Shown one piece after another: positions 42,810 through 51,614 of a DNA stretch of 64,000 nt. Source of the stretch: Kitasatospora phosalacinea (lineage in GTDB: Bacteria; Actinomycetota; Actinomycetes; Streptomycetales; Streptomycetaceae); the NCBI RefSeq assembly GCF_000717185.1, contig NZ_JNYE01000011.1, positions 33,564 through 97,563 on the forward strand, read 5' to 3'. The notes beneath the pieces are model-generated. The model saw only the letters and a list, made by a program, of their open reading frames with translations. It did not search any database and was not told the DNA's origin. The position numbers were made by a program, and so were the translations under genes. Positions within the stretch are counted from its first letter, which is position 1, and the number at the start of each line of letters is the position of its first letter.

Positions 42810-43819
42810 CAGCGCACCTTGACGTTGCGCAGGACGGCCGCGGCCCGGGTCGCCTTGAGCACGACCGCGACCGGGCCGAGCTCGACCTCGCCGACCTTGA
42901 CGGCGCCCGCGGAGTCGAAGTTGGGCAGCCACTGCCGCACGAGGGCGTTACCGGTGGTCGACACCCCGTGGAAGCCGTCGACGTCCAGGCGCACCGCGTA
43001 CAGGTCCGACAGGCCGGTGATCTGCCCACCGGCGCCGGCGCCGTCGACGTCGCGGGACTCGATCGGGATCACGGGGTCGGCGCTGCCCGACTTCGCGCCC
43101 AGGTCGACCAGGGCAATGCCGTTGTACGACTCGATCGTCTGACCGAACGAGTTCTCGGCGCGGGTGTAGTAGCCAGCGCGGCGCGCCAGGCTGCGAATCC
43201 GCGCGATCAGCTGGGCGTTTCCGAGCAGCGCGCTCGGGGTGCCGTCGAGCAGCGACAGGAACTCGTCGAGCAGGTCGAGGGCGTCGTTCGCCTTGCCGCT
43301 GTCGGAGCCGAGCGCGGCGCCAGTCCAGTTGACGGAGGTGCCGGCGCCCATCTCGGTAGAGGAACCGGCGAGCGCGATGTCGAGCCCGTCGAACCCTTCC
43401 TCGTCGCCGGGGGTGGTGACGCGCTGGCCGTTGATGACCTGGTCGGAGAAGAACGCCGAAGCGCTCTTGACCTTCTGCGTCATCTGGAACGCGACTTCGT
43501 TGGACGCGGCCGGGCCCAGGTTGGCGAGCGTGCGGTCGATCTCGAACGCACCGCCCAGCGGGGCCAGGTCGACCGAGTACCGCTGACGCTTGGCAGCGGT
43601 CTTCGGGTACTCGAAATTGATCTTGCGGAAGCTCGCCGGCTGCTCGGTGATGACGCGGGTGTAGTTGTAGGTCAGCGTCGCGCCGCCACCGGCCGGGTTC
43701 ACGGCGGTGTCGAACTTGAGATTGTCCAGCAGCCACGAGGACTTCCGGAACTCGTCGATCACCTTCAAGTCGACGGCGTCCGTGGTGTTCAGCTGCGCGT
43801 CAGCCAGGGTGATTGCCAT
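42809..43819 (-). CDS. Major capsid protein (HK97 fold)
   Basis: 336 residues. DAVDLKVIDEFRKSSWLLDN, LTYNYTRVITEQPASFRKIN, FEIDRTLANLGPAASNEVAF, AFFSDQVINGQRVTTPGDEE and a C-terminal domain ALVRQWLPNFDSAGAVKVGE. Length, position after the scaffold gene and these segments fit the short HK97-fold capsids of actinophages. There is no N-terminal delta domain, consistent with a separate scaffold. Confidence 0.85.
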   Translation of the reverse strand: MAITLADAQLNTTDAVDLKVIDEFRKSSWLLDNLKFDTAVNPAGGGATLTYNYTRVITEQPASFRKINFEYPKTAAKRQRYSVDLAPLGGAFEIDRTLANLGPAASNEVAFQMTQKVKSASAFFSDQVINGQRVTTPGDEEGFDGLDIALAGSSTEMGAGTSVNWTGAALGSDSGKANDALDLLDEFLSLLDGTPSALLGNAQLIARIRSLARRAGYYTRAENSFGQTIESYNGIALVDLGAKSGSADPVIPIESRDVDGAGAGGQITGLSDLYAVRLDVDGFHGVSTTGNALVRQWLPNFDSAGAVKVGEVELGPVAVVLKATRAAAVLRNVKVR

Positions 43820-43839
43820 GGGGTGTACCTCCTTCGTGG

Positions 43840-44535
43840 TCAGCCGCTGAACTGGGCGGCGATGGCGTCCGCGAGCGTGGCGGGCTGGGGGGTGGTCTGG
43901 GGGGAGCCGCGGAACTCGCCACCGGAGCGGGCCGGGCGAACGAGGGCGGCGCGGTACAGGTCGGGGTCGGCGTCGACCGCGGCGGTGATCGCGGCGCTCA
44001 GCTGGTCGGCGAACTGGTCGCCGTCCGGGTCGAGCTTGGCGAGCGTGGCGGCGAACGCCCGGCTGTTGAGCAGCCGGTCGGGGCGGGCGCCGGCGTCGGT
44101 GGCGGCCTGGTGGGCGGCGAGCTCGACGCGCGCGGCGCGCAGCTGCTCGCCCTGGTCGGCGAGCTGCCGGTCGCGGTCGGCCACCGCGGCGGCGAGCTGC
44201 ACCGGGTCGGCGGCGGCGGGGCCGGCGTCCGGGTTGATCGCCCGTTGGATGGCGTCGAGGGCGGCCTGCAGCTGGTCGCGCTGCTCGGTCGCCTCCGTGG
44301 CCTGACGCTGCGCGTCGGCGAGCTGCTCGGCGGTCGGGCCGGCCGGGGCGGGCGCCGGCGGAGCGGCGGGCGGAGACGGGGGAGCGGCGGGCGCCGGGGA
44401 GGTGGGGTCGGTGGCGGCCGGGGCGGGCGGCCCGCCGTCGCCGCTGCCGCCCAGGACGGGCCAGATCGGGCGTCCGTCGCGGCGCAGGCCGACGGCGCGC
44501 AGGCCGGTGCGGGGGTGAACGGGCAGTGCGGGCAT
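43840..44535 (-). CDS. Scaffolding protein
   Basis: 231 residues from ATG 44535. An N-terminal Pro/Ala-rich region is followed by a long coiled coil (EQLADAQRQATEATEQRDQL; LADQGEQLRAARVELAAHQA) and a C-terminal helical tail (LADAIAAQFSG). This matches phage scaffolds placed just before the major capsid gene. It should guide capsid assembly and leave the mature head. Confidence 0.78.
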   Translation of the reverse strand: MPALPVHPRTGLRAVGLRRDGRPIWPVLGGSGDGGPPAPAATDPTSPAPAAPPSPPAAPPAPAPAGPTAEQLADAQRQATEATEQRDQLQAALDAIQRAINPDAGPAAADPVQLAAAVADRDRQLADQGEQLRAARVELAAHQAATDAGARPDRLLNSRAFAATLAKLDPDGDQFADQLSAAITAAVDADPDLYRAALVRPARSGGEFRGSPQTTPQPATLADAIAAQFSG

Positions 44536-44768
44536 GGGTGCTGAACCCTTCCGTTTCGGGGATGCGAGCATGCGAAAGGGGGCCCGTCCAGCGGACCCAA
44601 TGAACTAGTGACGCTCAGTCAAGTGCCTGGCTAAAATGGGCTCGGGACCAGAACACCCCTTCCCGCCGAAGCGTCCCCGGCGGACCGCTGTGTCGCTCAG
44701 CGGTGGCGAAGTTCGCCCTTTCTCCCTTCACAGGGGGGAAGGGGCAAGCTGAGCTGGAGTTGATACTC

Positions 44769-44906
44769 ATGGTTGATGACCTCGACGCCGTCCAGGTCAT
44801 TTACTACCTCGTGCGTCTGGCGTTCGAGTGCATGCGCTATCGGACGCTCAAGCTGACCTCGAAGCGATCACAGTCGGGGACGGAGGCCCGCGAGGATAAG
44901 AAGTAG
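44769..44906 (+). CDS. Plus-strand small gene between head genes
   Basis: 45 residues from ATG 44769 (GGAG nine bases upstream): VDDLDAVQVIYYLVRLAFEC, then basic KLTSKRSQ. It may be a small membrane or amphipathic peptide. It is opposite to the late operon and followed by a hairpin. An in-frame GTG at 44703 would extend it but has no ribosome binding site. Function unknown. Confidence 0.45.
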   Translation: MVDDLDAVQVIYYLVRLAFECMRYRTLKLTSKRSQSGTEAREDKK

Positions 44907-44910
44907 TTGC

Positions 44911-44940
44911 GCAGGGGCCCAGCGGTTGCCGGGCCCCTGC
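44911..44940. terminator. Hairpin between plus-strand gene and Rmf-like gene
   Basis: GCAGGGGCCC (44911-44920) pairs with GGGCCCCTGC (44931-44940). It lies between the convergent ends of the gene at 44769 and the minus-strand gene at 44946, so it may stop the plus-strand transcript. Late transcription must read through it. Confidence 0.7.
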
Positions 44941-44945
44941 GGCTG

Positions 44946-45116
44946 TCAGCTCTCGTCGCTGATCAGTGCGGGGTCGCTGCCCTGCCGGTAGCCGCGCAGC
45001 CACGCGGTACGCAGCAGGTCGTCGCGGCCGTACGGGCAGGCGGTGACGCTCTGGCCACCGCGGGCGGCCTGCTGGCCTGCCTGCGTGGCGTTGACGGCGT
45101 CCTCACGGAAGCCCAC
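44946..45116 (-). CDS. Rmf/CrpP-like small protein
   Basis: 56 residues from GTG 45116 (GAGGGGG five bases upstream). The core AGQQAARGGQSVTACPY followed by LLRTAWLRGYRQG has the A-x-x-G ... CPY ... R-x-x-W-x-x-G pattern of the Rmf/CrpP fold, common as tiny genes in actinophages. Rmf dimerises ribosomes in Escherichia coli, but these phage relatives have no established function. It lies between the MuF-like and scaffold genes on the late strand. Confidence 0.65.
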   Translation of the reverse strand: MGFREDAVNATQAGQQAARGGQSVTACPYGRDDLLRTAWLRGYRQGSDPALISDES

Positions 45117-45126
45117 GGCGTCCCCC

Positions 45127-47361
45127 TCAGAACTTGTTGTGCCGGTCGCTCTTGGCCTTGCGGGCGGTGTCCGCCGCGGCGCTGCGAATGCCGGTCAGCT
45201 GTTCACTGTACTCGGCGAGCGTCAACCGCGGTGCCACTTCTGACCAGTAGCGTTTGAGTTCCTCGGACGCCCGTGCGTACGCGATGTGCGCTGGCCCGGA
45301 GAACAGCGATCGGGCGTCGACGCCGTCGTGCTCGGCCTTGCGGGTGAGCAGGTAGCCGCGGCACCACTCCTCGGCGTCGAGCCACTGCCGGTAGACGTGG
45401 TCGGCGTACTGCTCCCGGATCTGCTCGCGGGTGTACGCGGCCCGGTTGACCTGCTCGAACGCCTCACGTTCGGCGAGCCACCGCTCGGCGGCGCTCAGCC
45501 CTGCGTACGGGTCTTCCGGGGTGTCCGCGTACAGGTGCGACCAGTCGTCCGGGCCGGGCACCGGGCGCAGCGCCTCGTCGAGGGCCGCCTCGTCGGCGAG
45601 CTGCGCCTCGATGCCGCGGCCGGCGTGCGCGGCCGGTGCCTCGACGGGGTAGCGGCGGTCGAGCTCGGCGGCGAGCCGCACGGCCTCGTCGGGACGGGCG
45701 TAGCGCACGGCCCAGCCGAGTACCTCGTCGCCGACCGCCGACAGGTCCGCCAGCAGCCGCCCGCCAGGGAACGTGGCGGCGAGCAGCTGCCGGCGGTCCG
45801 CTTCGGCGGCGAGCTGGGCGAGCTCGTCGCCGGCGGCGTGCCGGGCCCGCTCGGCGAGCTGCTGCTCGGACATGCCGATCAGGTCGCGGCGGGCGCCGGG
45901 CAGCGCGGCGTCGACGTCGCGGCGGTCCATCTCGGCCGCCACGCGCAACACCCCCTCGTCGTCGAGCAGCGGGAGAGCGCGGGCGAGCTCGTCGTCGCCG
46001 AACCCGGTCAGGTCCGCAACGACCCGACCGCCGCCGGGGCGGACGCGGTCGAGCAGCTGCTGCTCGTCGCGCCGGTTCGCCTCCGCCTCGATCCGGGCGC
46101 GGTCGCGTGCGTCGAGACTGCCGTGCCGGATCGCGGCGCCGAGCTGCTCGTCGCTCATCTCGCGCGGGGCGAGGTGGTCGCCGGCCCGCACCTTCGCGGC
46201 CTCGACCGCATCCGGCGCCATCGGCCCGCGGGCCTCCGGCAGGTTGCCGGCCCCGGGCTGCTCCCGGTAGCGCAGCCGCTTCAAGTTCGGGTGCTGGGCG
46301 AGGTGGTCGCGCATCCGGCCCTGCCACTCCCGCACCCGCTGCTCGGCCACCTTCTTGCCTTCGGGGGTGGGGGACGCGGCGGCCCTCGCCTTGTACTTGC
46401 GGATCTGCCGTTCGATCGCGCGCTGCCGCTGGCCGGCCTCGTACTCCGTGCCGTCCGAGCGCATCGGCGGGACGATGGACGTCACGCCCGGGGTGTAAGC
46501 ACTCAGCGAGTGACGGCAGTTGGGGTGCTGCAGGCCGCTGCGGCGGGCCTCGTCGACGCTGCCCGCGACCCACACGCGCAGCATGCGGCCGTCGACGGTG
46601 GCGTGCTCGACCTCGACCTCGCGGCGCCCGTCCGGCCCGTCGAGGGAGAGGAGTTTGCCCTCCCAGGGCTTGCACAGCGGGCACTCGCGCGGGGCGTTGG
46701 AGACGATGACCAGGTCGACGCCGGCCGCGCGCAGCCGGTCGCCCTGAGCTTCAACTGCCGCACGGCCGACGGAGGTTCGTACCGCCATCTCGACGTACGA
46801 CGTCACGCGCCAGGGCCGGCCGGAGCGGTCGACGAACGAGCGCACGCCGCGGTCGGCGAACCGCTCCATGGCCCGTTGGCTGGCCTGCCTGCGGGTGTCG
46901 ATGCCCAGTAGCGGGGTCGCGCTGATCTCGGAGATGACCTGTCGGTATCCGTCCTCGACGCCGCGCAGAATGCCGCGGTGGGCGGCGGTCACCAACTCGA
47001 CTGTCTCGGCGGCGAGCCGGTCGACGGCGCGGCCGGCTGGGGTCGACTCCGCGATGCGGGCGGCGTCGACGTCCGCCAAGGCGCCGAGCTCGGCGAGCCC
47101 CATGCGGGCGCCGCGGTTGTACGCCTCCGCGACCACGTCGTGTACCTCGGTGGTCATGGCGGTACCGAGCGCGTCGACGACCGCCTGCGCCGCGCGGCGC
47201 AGCGGCTGCACGTCCGCCAACTTGGCCACCGCCCACCCCGGGGCCTCGTACCCGGCGGTGAGCTGCCGGGCGACGATGCCGAGCAGCCGCTGTTCGGCGT
47301 CCTCGTACAGGGCCCGGACGCGCTCGGACAGGTCTTCGGCCATCCATGGGGAGACGGGCAC
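45127..47361 (-). CDS. Minor capsid protein 2 / MuF-like with C-terminal helical repeats
   Basis: About 744 residues. Start at GTG 47361 (AGGAGG eight bases upstream); GTG 47370 is less likely. The first 330 residues match phage minor capsid protein 2: TTEVHDVVAEAYNRGARMGL, RQASQRAMERFADRGVRSFV, RTSVGRAAVEAQGDRLRAAG, the Cys pair PRECPLCKPWEGKLL and LQHPNCRHSLSAYTPG. After about 400 come four related helical repeats of some 37 residues with a L..LAAE.DRR core, then a C-terminal region of unknown function. The long C-terminal extension could be an ejected protein domain. Confidence 0.8.
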   Translation of the reverse strand: MPVSPWMAEDLSERVRALYEDAEQRLLGIVARQLTAGYEAPGWAVAKLADVQPLRRAAQAVVDALGTAMTTEVHDVVAEAYNRGARMGLAELGALADVDAARIAESTPAGRAVDRLAAETVELVTAAHRGILRGVEDGYRQVISEISATPLLGIDTRRQASQRAMERFADRGVRSFVDRSGRPWRVTSYVEMAVRTSVGRAAVEAQGDRLRAAGVDLVIVSNAPRECPLCKPWEGKLLSLDGPDGRREVEVEHATVDGRMLRVWVAGSVDEARRSGLQHPNCRHSLSAYTPGVTSIVPPMRSDGTEYEAGQRQRAIERQIRKYKARAAASPTPEGKKVAEQRVREWQGRMRDHLAQHPNLKRLRYREQPGAGNLPEARGPMAPDAVEAAKVRAGDHLAPREMSDEQLGAAIRHGSLDARDRARIEAEANRRDEQQLLDRVRPGGGRVVADLTGFGDDELARALPLLDDEGVLRVAAEMDRRDVDAALPGARRDLIGMSEQQLAERARHAAGDELAQLAAEADRRQLLAATFPGGRLLADLSAVGDEVLGWAVRYARPDEAVRLAAELDRRYPVEAPAAHAGRGIEAQLADEAALDEALRPVPGPDDWSHLYADTPEDPYAGLSAAERWLAEREAFEQVNRAAYTREQIREQYADHVYRQWLDAEEWCRGYLLTRKAEHDGVDARSLFSGPAHIAYARASEELKRYWSEVAPRLTLAEYSEQLTGIRSAAADTARKAKSDRHNKF

Positions 47362-47485
47362 AGGCCGCACCTCCTGATACCACGTCGACTGCTTGCGTCG
47401 CTAATCACTTGCGACCATGTGACCGACTTCATGCAAGATGCAGAAGTGTGGCTCGCGCCGAGCCAGACGATCAGGGAGTGATTAC

Positions 47486-48328
47486 ATGACAGCAGAAGCG
47501 AGCATGCCGGCATGGCAGGGGCGGAAGTGGCAGCTCTTGACGCAAGAGGCCAGCCTTTCGGCGCAGTCCATTGGAATCGGCCTCTCTTACCTCAGGAAGG
47601 CAAATAGCGACCATCCCGGCCTTTATTATGGTGGATTCTTCAACTATTCGATCGGTCTTGAGCGTCTAATGAAGCTGACGCTTCTGGTTGACGAGAGGAT
47701 TCGGGAGGGAAAGTTTCCCGAGTCGACGGATTTCAAGAAAGCCTACGGGCATGACCTGGCCAAGCTGCTGTTGGCGATTCATCGCGTTCGACAGGATGTC
47801 GACCCGGTGGATTTGAGGTGGGAATATCCGGCGGGCCCTCTTGCTGGCATAGCCATTGATAACCTTGCCGATTTCGCCAAGTTCGACCGGTACCACGGGC
47901 TCGATACTCTCACCGCAGCTCCAAAGGTTAAAGACATCGACCCTATCGCCAGATGGTACAAGGAGGTCGGTGGGCCGATCCTGCAAGGGCGTCCAGTGCG
48001 ATACTTGGAAGTCGACTCTGCAAGGGTGGAATTTCTTAATGTGGCCATCGGAAGTGCTGCGATTATGCGGGGGGTTGGTGAGGATGGATCGGTGGTGGAG
48101 ACGATAGGGGGTGCATATCTGAAATCTAGGGATTCCGAGTATATTGCAAAGCATGGCACCTTTCTCTGTGCCGCCATCGCGCGCTATGTTGCAGACGTTC
48201 TTTTGGCTCTATTTTGGAAGGGGTGTGCGGCTGGCGTCGATGAGCTTCCCGTATTCTCTGAATTCTTTGCTCAGTTGATGAATTCGGATTCGACGCTCAA
48301 GGGGAGGAAGTCCTTCTATATTAGATGA
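47486..48328 (+). CDS. Plus-strand accessory gene between portal and MuF; HEPN-like candidate
   Basis: 280 residues from ATG 47486 (GGGAG seven bases upstream). FNYSIGLERLMKLTLLVDER followed by KKAYGHDLAKLLLAIHRV resembles HEPN-type helical bundles, but no clear R-x4-6-H RNase motif is visible. The codon use is clearly more AT-rich than the adjacent phage genes, and the strand is opposite. It ends overlapping the portal stop. Best guess is a lysogen-expressed defence or exclusion gene; this is inference. Confidence 0.7.
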   Translation: MTAEASMPAWQGRKWQLLTQEASLSAQSIGIGLSYLRKANSDHPGLYYGGFFNYSIGLERLMKLTLLVDERIREGKFPESTDFKKAYGHDLAKLLLAIHRVRQDVDPVDLRWEYPAGPLAGIAIDNLADFAKFDRYHGLDTLTAAPKVKDIDPIARWYKEVGGPILQGRPVRYLEVDSARVEFLNVAIGSAAIMRGVGEDGSVVETIGGAYLKSRDSEYIAKHGTFLCAAIARYVADVLLALFWKGCAAGVDELPVFSEFFAQLMNSDSTLKGRKSFYIR

Positions 48329-49788
48329 GGAATTGGGCTGAGATCGGGGACGGTCTGCCCGGTCTCGGCGTGGATGCGCTGGACCTCGGTCGCGACGGCG
48401 TCGTCGTCCCAGTCCGGATGGACGCGGCGCACCTTGGTCTCGGTCGAGATCGCCTGAGCCTGCGCCAGCAGCGACAGCGTCTGCGCGGTCGAGGCGGGGT
48501 CTTCTGCGACGGCCGGCCCGAACAGGACTGTCGGCCGCTCCGGGGTGAGGGTGGAGAAGCCGAGCGCCCGGTCGAGCTGCAGCATGGCCTCGACGATGTC
48601 CGCCAACGCCGGTGCGGCGTAACGGGTCTTGGCTCGCCGGGTCACCATGCTGTCGTGCTCGCGGGCCTCGACTTCCGTTGCGGTCGCGGCCGGCCCGCCG
48701 TCGAGTCCGAAGGTCTGCGGGCTGTACCCGCCGGCCTCGACGATTTGCCGCACGAGCGCGTCGGCGGTCGACTTGTGCTCCTCGACGCGGATGGCGAACT
48801 GGTTCATGGTGATGCCCGCGCCGGCCTCGGTCGGCGGGATGTCGAGGCTCGACCAGACTTCTTGGTCCTCGTCGAATCCGGCGCCCATCCCGGGGCCGCG
48901 GTCGCGTAGGTAGCCCTTGGGCACGATCAGCCGGGCGCGGGCGAGCCTGATGTCGCGCATCCAGCTCGACCACGTCTCGTCGAGGGCGTCGCACAGGTCC
49001 CGGGCCGGGCCCTGCAGGTCCGAGCGGCCCAGGGGCGAGCCGCGGAAGGTCCGGTTCGGCCCGATGTTGGGCATGTAGGCGGCGGTCAGCAGCGGAATGC
49101 CGGTCTCGATCGCGCCGGACGGCCCGAGGGAGTCGACCACGGCGGCCGTGCTCGGGTGCTCGGTGAGCGGCACCGTCCGGCCCAAGTTGTCGCCGGTGCC
49201 CAGGTACAGGCCGTGCTCGATCCGGCCGCGCTCGTGCCGCTCCAAGCGGCGCAGCACGGTTGCGCCGGAGCGGTCGAGTTCCTGCCAGAACGTCACGGCG
49301 GTCATGTGGCCGTACCTGAACTCCGGCAGCGCGCAGTCGGCGTGCACGTGGGTGAGCAGTGGGCGGGGGCCGATTTCGGCGTCCCACGCGGTGACCAGGT
49401 ACACCCCGCCGAGCGCGGCGGACACTTCGGCAGCCTCCAGCAGCAGGCGCGCGGCCCGGTCGCCGGTGAGCTCGTCGAGTCGGTCCTGCAGCGCAGTGTC
49501 GGACACCGTCAGCCGCGGCGGTTCGGAGAACAGCAGCGCGGCGGACTTCCGGGCGACGTCGGCCGGCATCGGGATGTGCAGCCGCTGCTCGCGCAGGCCC
49601 GGAGCGGGGGCGCGCCCGCGGCCCCACAGGCGGCGCTGGCCGTCGGCGCGGTGCTCGGCGGCGCCCTGGTGGACGGCGGCGAGCTTGCGCCGGTCGCCGG
49701 AGTACCACGCGGCGTCGATGGCCATGTCGGCGAGCTCGGGCGCCCACTGCCGGGGCGGCCACGGTGCGCTGTTGTCAGGCAGGGGCAC
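48316..49788 (-). CDS. Portal protein (SPP1 gp6-like)
   Basis: 490 residues: MPADVARKSAALLFSEPPRL, ALGGVYLVTAWDAEIGPRPL, YMPNIGPNRTFRGSPLGRSD, IRVEEHKSTADALVRQIVEA and ATATEVEAREHDSMVTRRAK. These mark the SPP1 gp6-type portals. It overlaps the TerL gene by 14 bp. The 3' end meets the plus-strand gene tail to tail with a 13-bp overlap. Confidence 0.88.
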   Translation of the reverse strand: MPLPDNSAPWPPRQWAPELADMAIDAAWYSGDRRKLAAVHQGAAEHRADGQRRLWGRGRAPAPGLREQRLHIPMPADVARKSAALLFSEPPRLTVSDTALQDRLDELTGDRAARLLLEAAEVSAALGGVYLVTAWDAEIGPRPLLTHVHADCALPEFRYGHMTAVTFWQELDRSGATVLRRLERHERGRIEHGLYLGTGDNLGRTVPLTEHPSTAAVVDSLGPSGAIETGIPLLTAAYMPNIGPNRTFRGSPLGRSDLQGPARDLCDALDETWSSWMRDIRLARARLIVPKGYLRDRGPGMGAGFDEDQEVWSSLDIPPTEAGAGITMNQFAIRVEEHKSTADALVRQIVEAGGYSPQTFGLDGGPAATATEVEAREHDSMVTRRAKTRYAAPALADIVEAMLQLDRALGFSTLTPERPTVLFGPAVAEDPASTAQTLSLLAQAQAISTETKVRRVHPDWDDDAVATEVQRIHAETGQTVPDLSPIPHLI

Positions 49789-51031
49789 TGTTCACCTCCT
49801 GCAGCAGGTCGGGCACCAGGTGCCGCCACTCGGCGGCGGTGGAGTGGACGACGTACCGCAGCGCGTCGGCCGAGTGGTCGTCCCGCTTGATCGGCTTGTC
49901 CTCGCCGGCCGCGGCGGCGCTCGCATCCCAGGAGTAGCCGGGGAGTTCGCCGAGCAGCCCCTCGCACGAGCGGTGAACGCGCAGCAGGCCGCAGTCGAGG
50001 ACGGTCGACGTCGAGCGGATGCCGTCGAGGACGTCGTTCCGGGCCCGCGCCGTGCCGGGGTGCCCGTCCTCCCAGAGCTGGGCGAGGAACGAGGCGGCGC
50101 TCGGGTCGACGAACGTCCACTCCGGTTCGACGTCGAGTGCGTCCAGCCAGCCGCGCAGGGCGGCGCTGTACTGCGCATCGGTCATCTGCCGACGCCGGGT
50201 GCGGGAGTCGTAGCGCCACTCCGCGCAGGCGTAGAGCCGGTCGTCGTCGCCGAGCCCCAGCAGGACGGCGGCGAACGGGTTCGTGGTGCCGTAGTCCACG
50301 GCGAGCCAGTGCCGCACGATGGGCGGCAGGTCGTCAACGACGTGCTGCTGCTCGTCCCACATGTCGTAGATCGCGCCCTCAGCGACGACCCACGCACCGT
50401 CGACCATCCGGCGCCGCCACAGGCCGACGTACTCGGCACGCAGCGAAGCGACGTACGCTGGCGCCAAGGACGGGTTGTCGGCGAGCGCGAAGTGCCAGGA
50501 TTTCAGGTCGAGTTGGTCCTCACGGTCGAGGTAACCGACCTTGAGCCAGTGGCGCGGGCTGTCCGGGTTCGTCGTCCCCAGCAGCTTCGCCCCGGGGACG
50601 GACAGGCGGGCGAGCAACTGCACCCAGAACGCTTCGGGGAGCAGGGTCGCCTCGTCGACGTAGGCCAGGCACGCGGTCAGGCCGCGCAGGCGGCCCTCAG
50701 CCCGGGCGTCCGCGGCGCCGATCAGGTGCACGGTGCGGCCCAGCACCACCGCGGTGGTGGCACCGCGGGTGTGCCGGACCTGCGCCACTACCGGTCCGAA
50801 CAGAGCGGGGTCGGTGAGGGGTTCGAGCACGTTGCGCTCGATCGTCTGCAGGCTGCGCCCGACGATGACGATCAGCCCGGACGACGGCGCCTCCGCCACG
50901 GCCAGCAGGAAGGCCAGCAACGAGGCCACCGTCTTTCCGCTGCGCACCGCGCCGTGCCACAGGTTGATCCGGGCCTGCGCCTGCGCCACCGACCGGAGCT
51001 GCTTGCGCGACAGAGGAAGGGAGTTGAGCAA
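49775..51031 (-). CDS. Terminase large subunit
   Basis: 418 residues. Walker A HGAVRSGKTVASL near residue 30, Walker B ACLAYVDEATLLPEAF, coupling motif LLGTTNPDSPRHWLK, nuclease acidic residues in WLAVDYGTTNPFAAVLLG and VDPSAASFLAQLWEDG, and DDHSADALRYVVHS near the end. This is a PBSX/Terminase_6-type ATPase-nuclease that packages DNA. It overlaps the portal start and lies 3 bp from the small subunit gene. Confidence 0.92.
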   Translation of the reverse strand: MLNSLPLSRKQLRSVAQAQARINLWHGAVRSGKTVASLLAFLLAVAEAPSSGLIVIVGRSLQTIERNVLEPLTDPALFGPVVAQVRHTRGATTAVVLGRTVHLIGAADARAEGRLRGLTACLAYVDEATLLPEAFWVQLLARLSVPGAKLLGTTNPDSPRHWLKVGYLDREDQLDLKSWHFALADNPSLAPAYVASLRAEYVGLWRRRMVDGAWVVAEGAIYDMWDEQQHVVDDLPPIVRHWLAVDYGTTNPFAAVLLGLGDDDRLYACAEWRYDSRTRRRQMTDAQYSAALRGWLDALDVEPEWTFVDPSAASFLAQLWEDGHPGTARARNDVLDGIRSTSTVLDCGLLRVHRSCEGLLGELPGYSWDASAAAAGEDKPIKRDDHSADALRYVVHSTAAEWRHLVPDLLQEVNSAPA

Positions 51032-51034
51032 GGC

Positions 51035-51550
51035 TCACCCCCCGTCGACCGCCCCCTCGGGCTCGTCGGCAAACGCCGCGCGCAGCCCCTTCGCAAGGTC
51101 GGTCAGCATGCTGCGCACCTCGTGCCCCGACGTTCCGGCGTCGATCTCGGCGAGCCGGGCCGCGCTGGTCAGGTACCCGCCGATGGCCTGCGAGTGGTGC
51201 CGCTCGTCCTGCGCCGGCGGGTGATCGCTGATCACCTCGACCGTGTCGCCGGTCGGCAGCAGCTCGACCCGCACGTACTCGGTCGCCTCGACCCGGTCGA
51301 GGTTCGCCGCGGCCCGCCGGTACAGACGGGCCGTCAGGTCACGGCGGAGCGCGGCGAGGTCTTCCTGCCGCGCCGCGGTCGCCGACGCCACCCGTGCGCC
51401 GCCGGTGAACGGCAGGCCCAGATCAGCTGCGATCTTCGACACGGTCGAGCTGCTCCGGCCGATCGCGGCGGCGATCTGGTTCCGGCTCCGGCCCGCCGCA
51501 TGCAGGCGGCGGACCTCGTCGCGGTCATCGTCGCCGATGAGCTTGTTCAA
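51035..51550 (-). CDS. Terminase small subunit (HTH)
   Basis: 171 residues from TTG 51550 (GGAGG ten bases upstream). An N-terminal resolvase-like HTH (DEVRRLHAAGRSRNQIAAAI, RSSSTVSKIAADL) is followed by helical oligomerisation segments (ALRRDLTARLYRRAAANLDR). Position immediately before TerL fits a packaging-site recognition protein. A longer start at 51616 would overlap the divergent plus-strand gene and is less likely. Confidence 0.75.
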   Translation of the reverse strand: MNKLIGDDDRDEVRRLHAAGRSRNQIAAAIGRSSSTVSKIAADLGLPFTGGARVASATAARQEDLAALRRDLTARLYRRAAANLDRVEATEYVRVELLPTGDTVEVISDHPPAQDERHHSQAIGGYLTSAARLAEIDAGTSGHEVRSMLTDLAKGLRAAFADEPEGAVDGG

Positions 51551-51614
51551 CGGGTTGCCACCTCCATCGCAGAAGTCGGGCCTTGTGGCCGCTGCTTGGT
51601 CCAGCATGGTGCGC

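Noticed and set aside
44703..44768. Upstream extension of the plus-strand gene at 44769
   Set aside because: The GTG at 44703 has no ribosome binding site, while ATG 44769 has GGAG at a proper distance.
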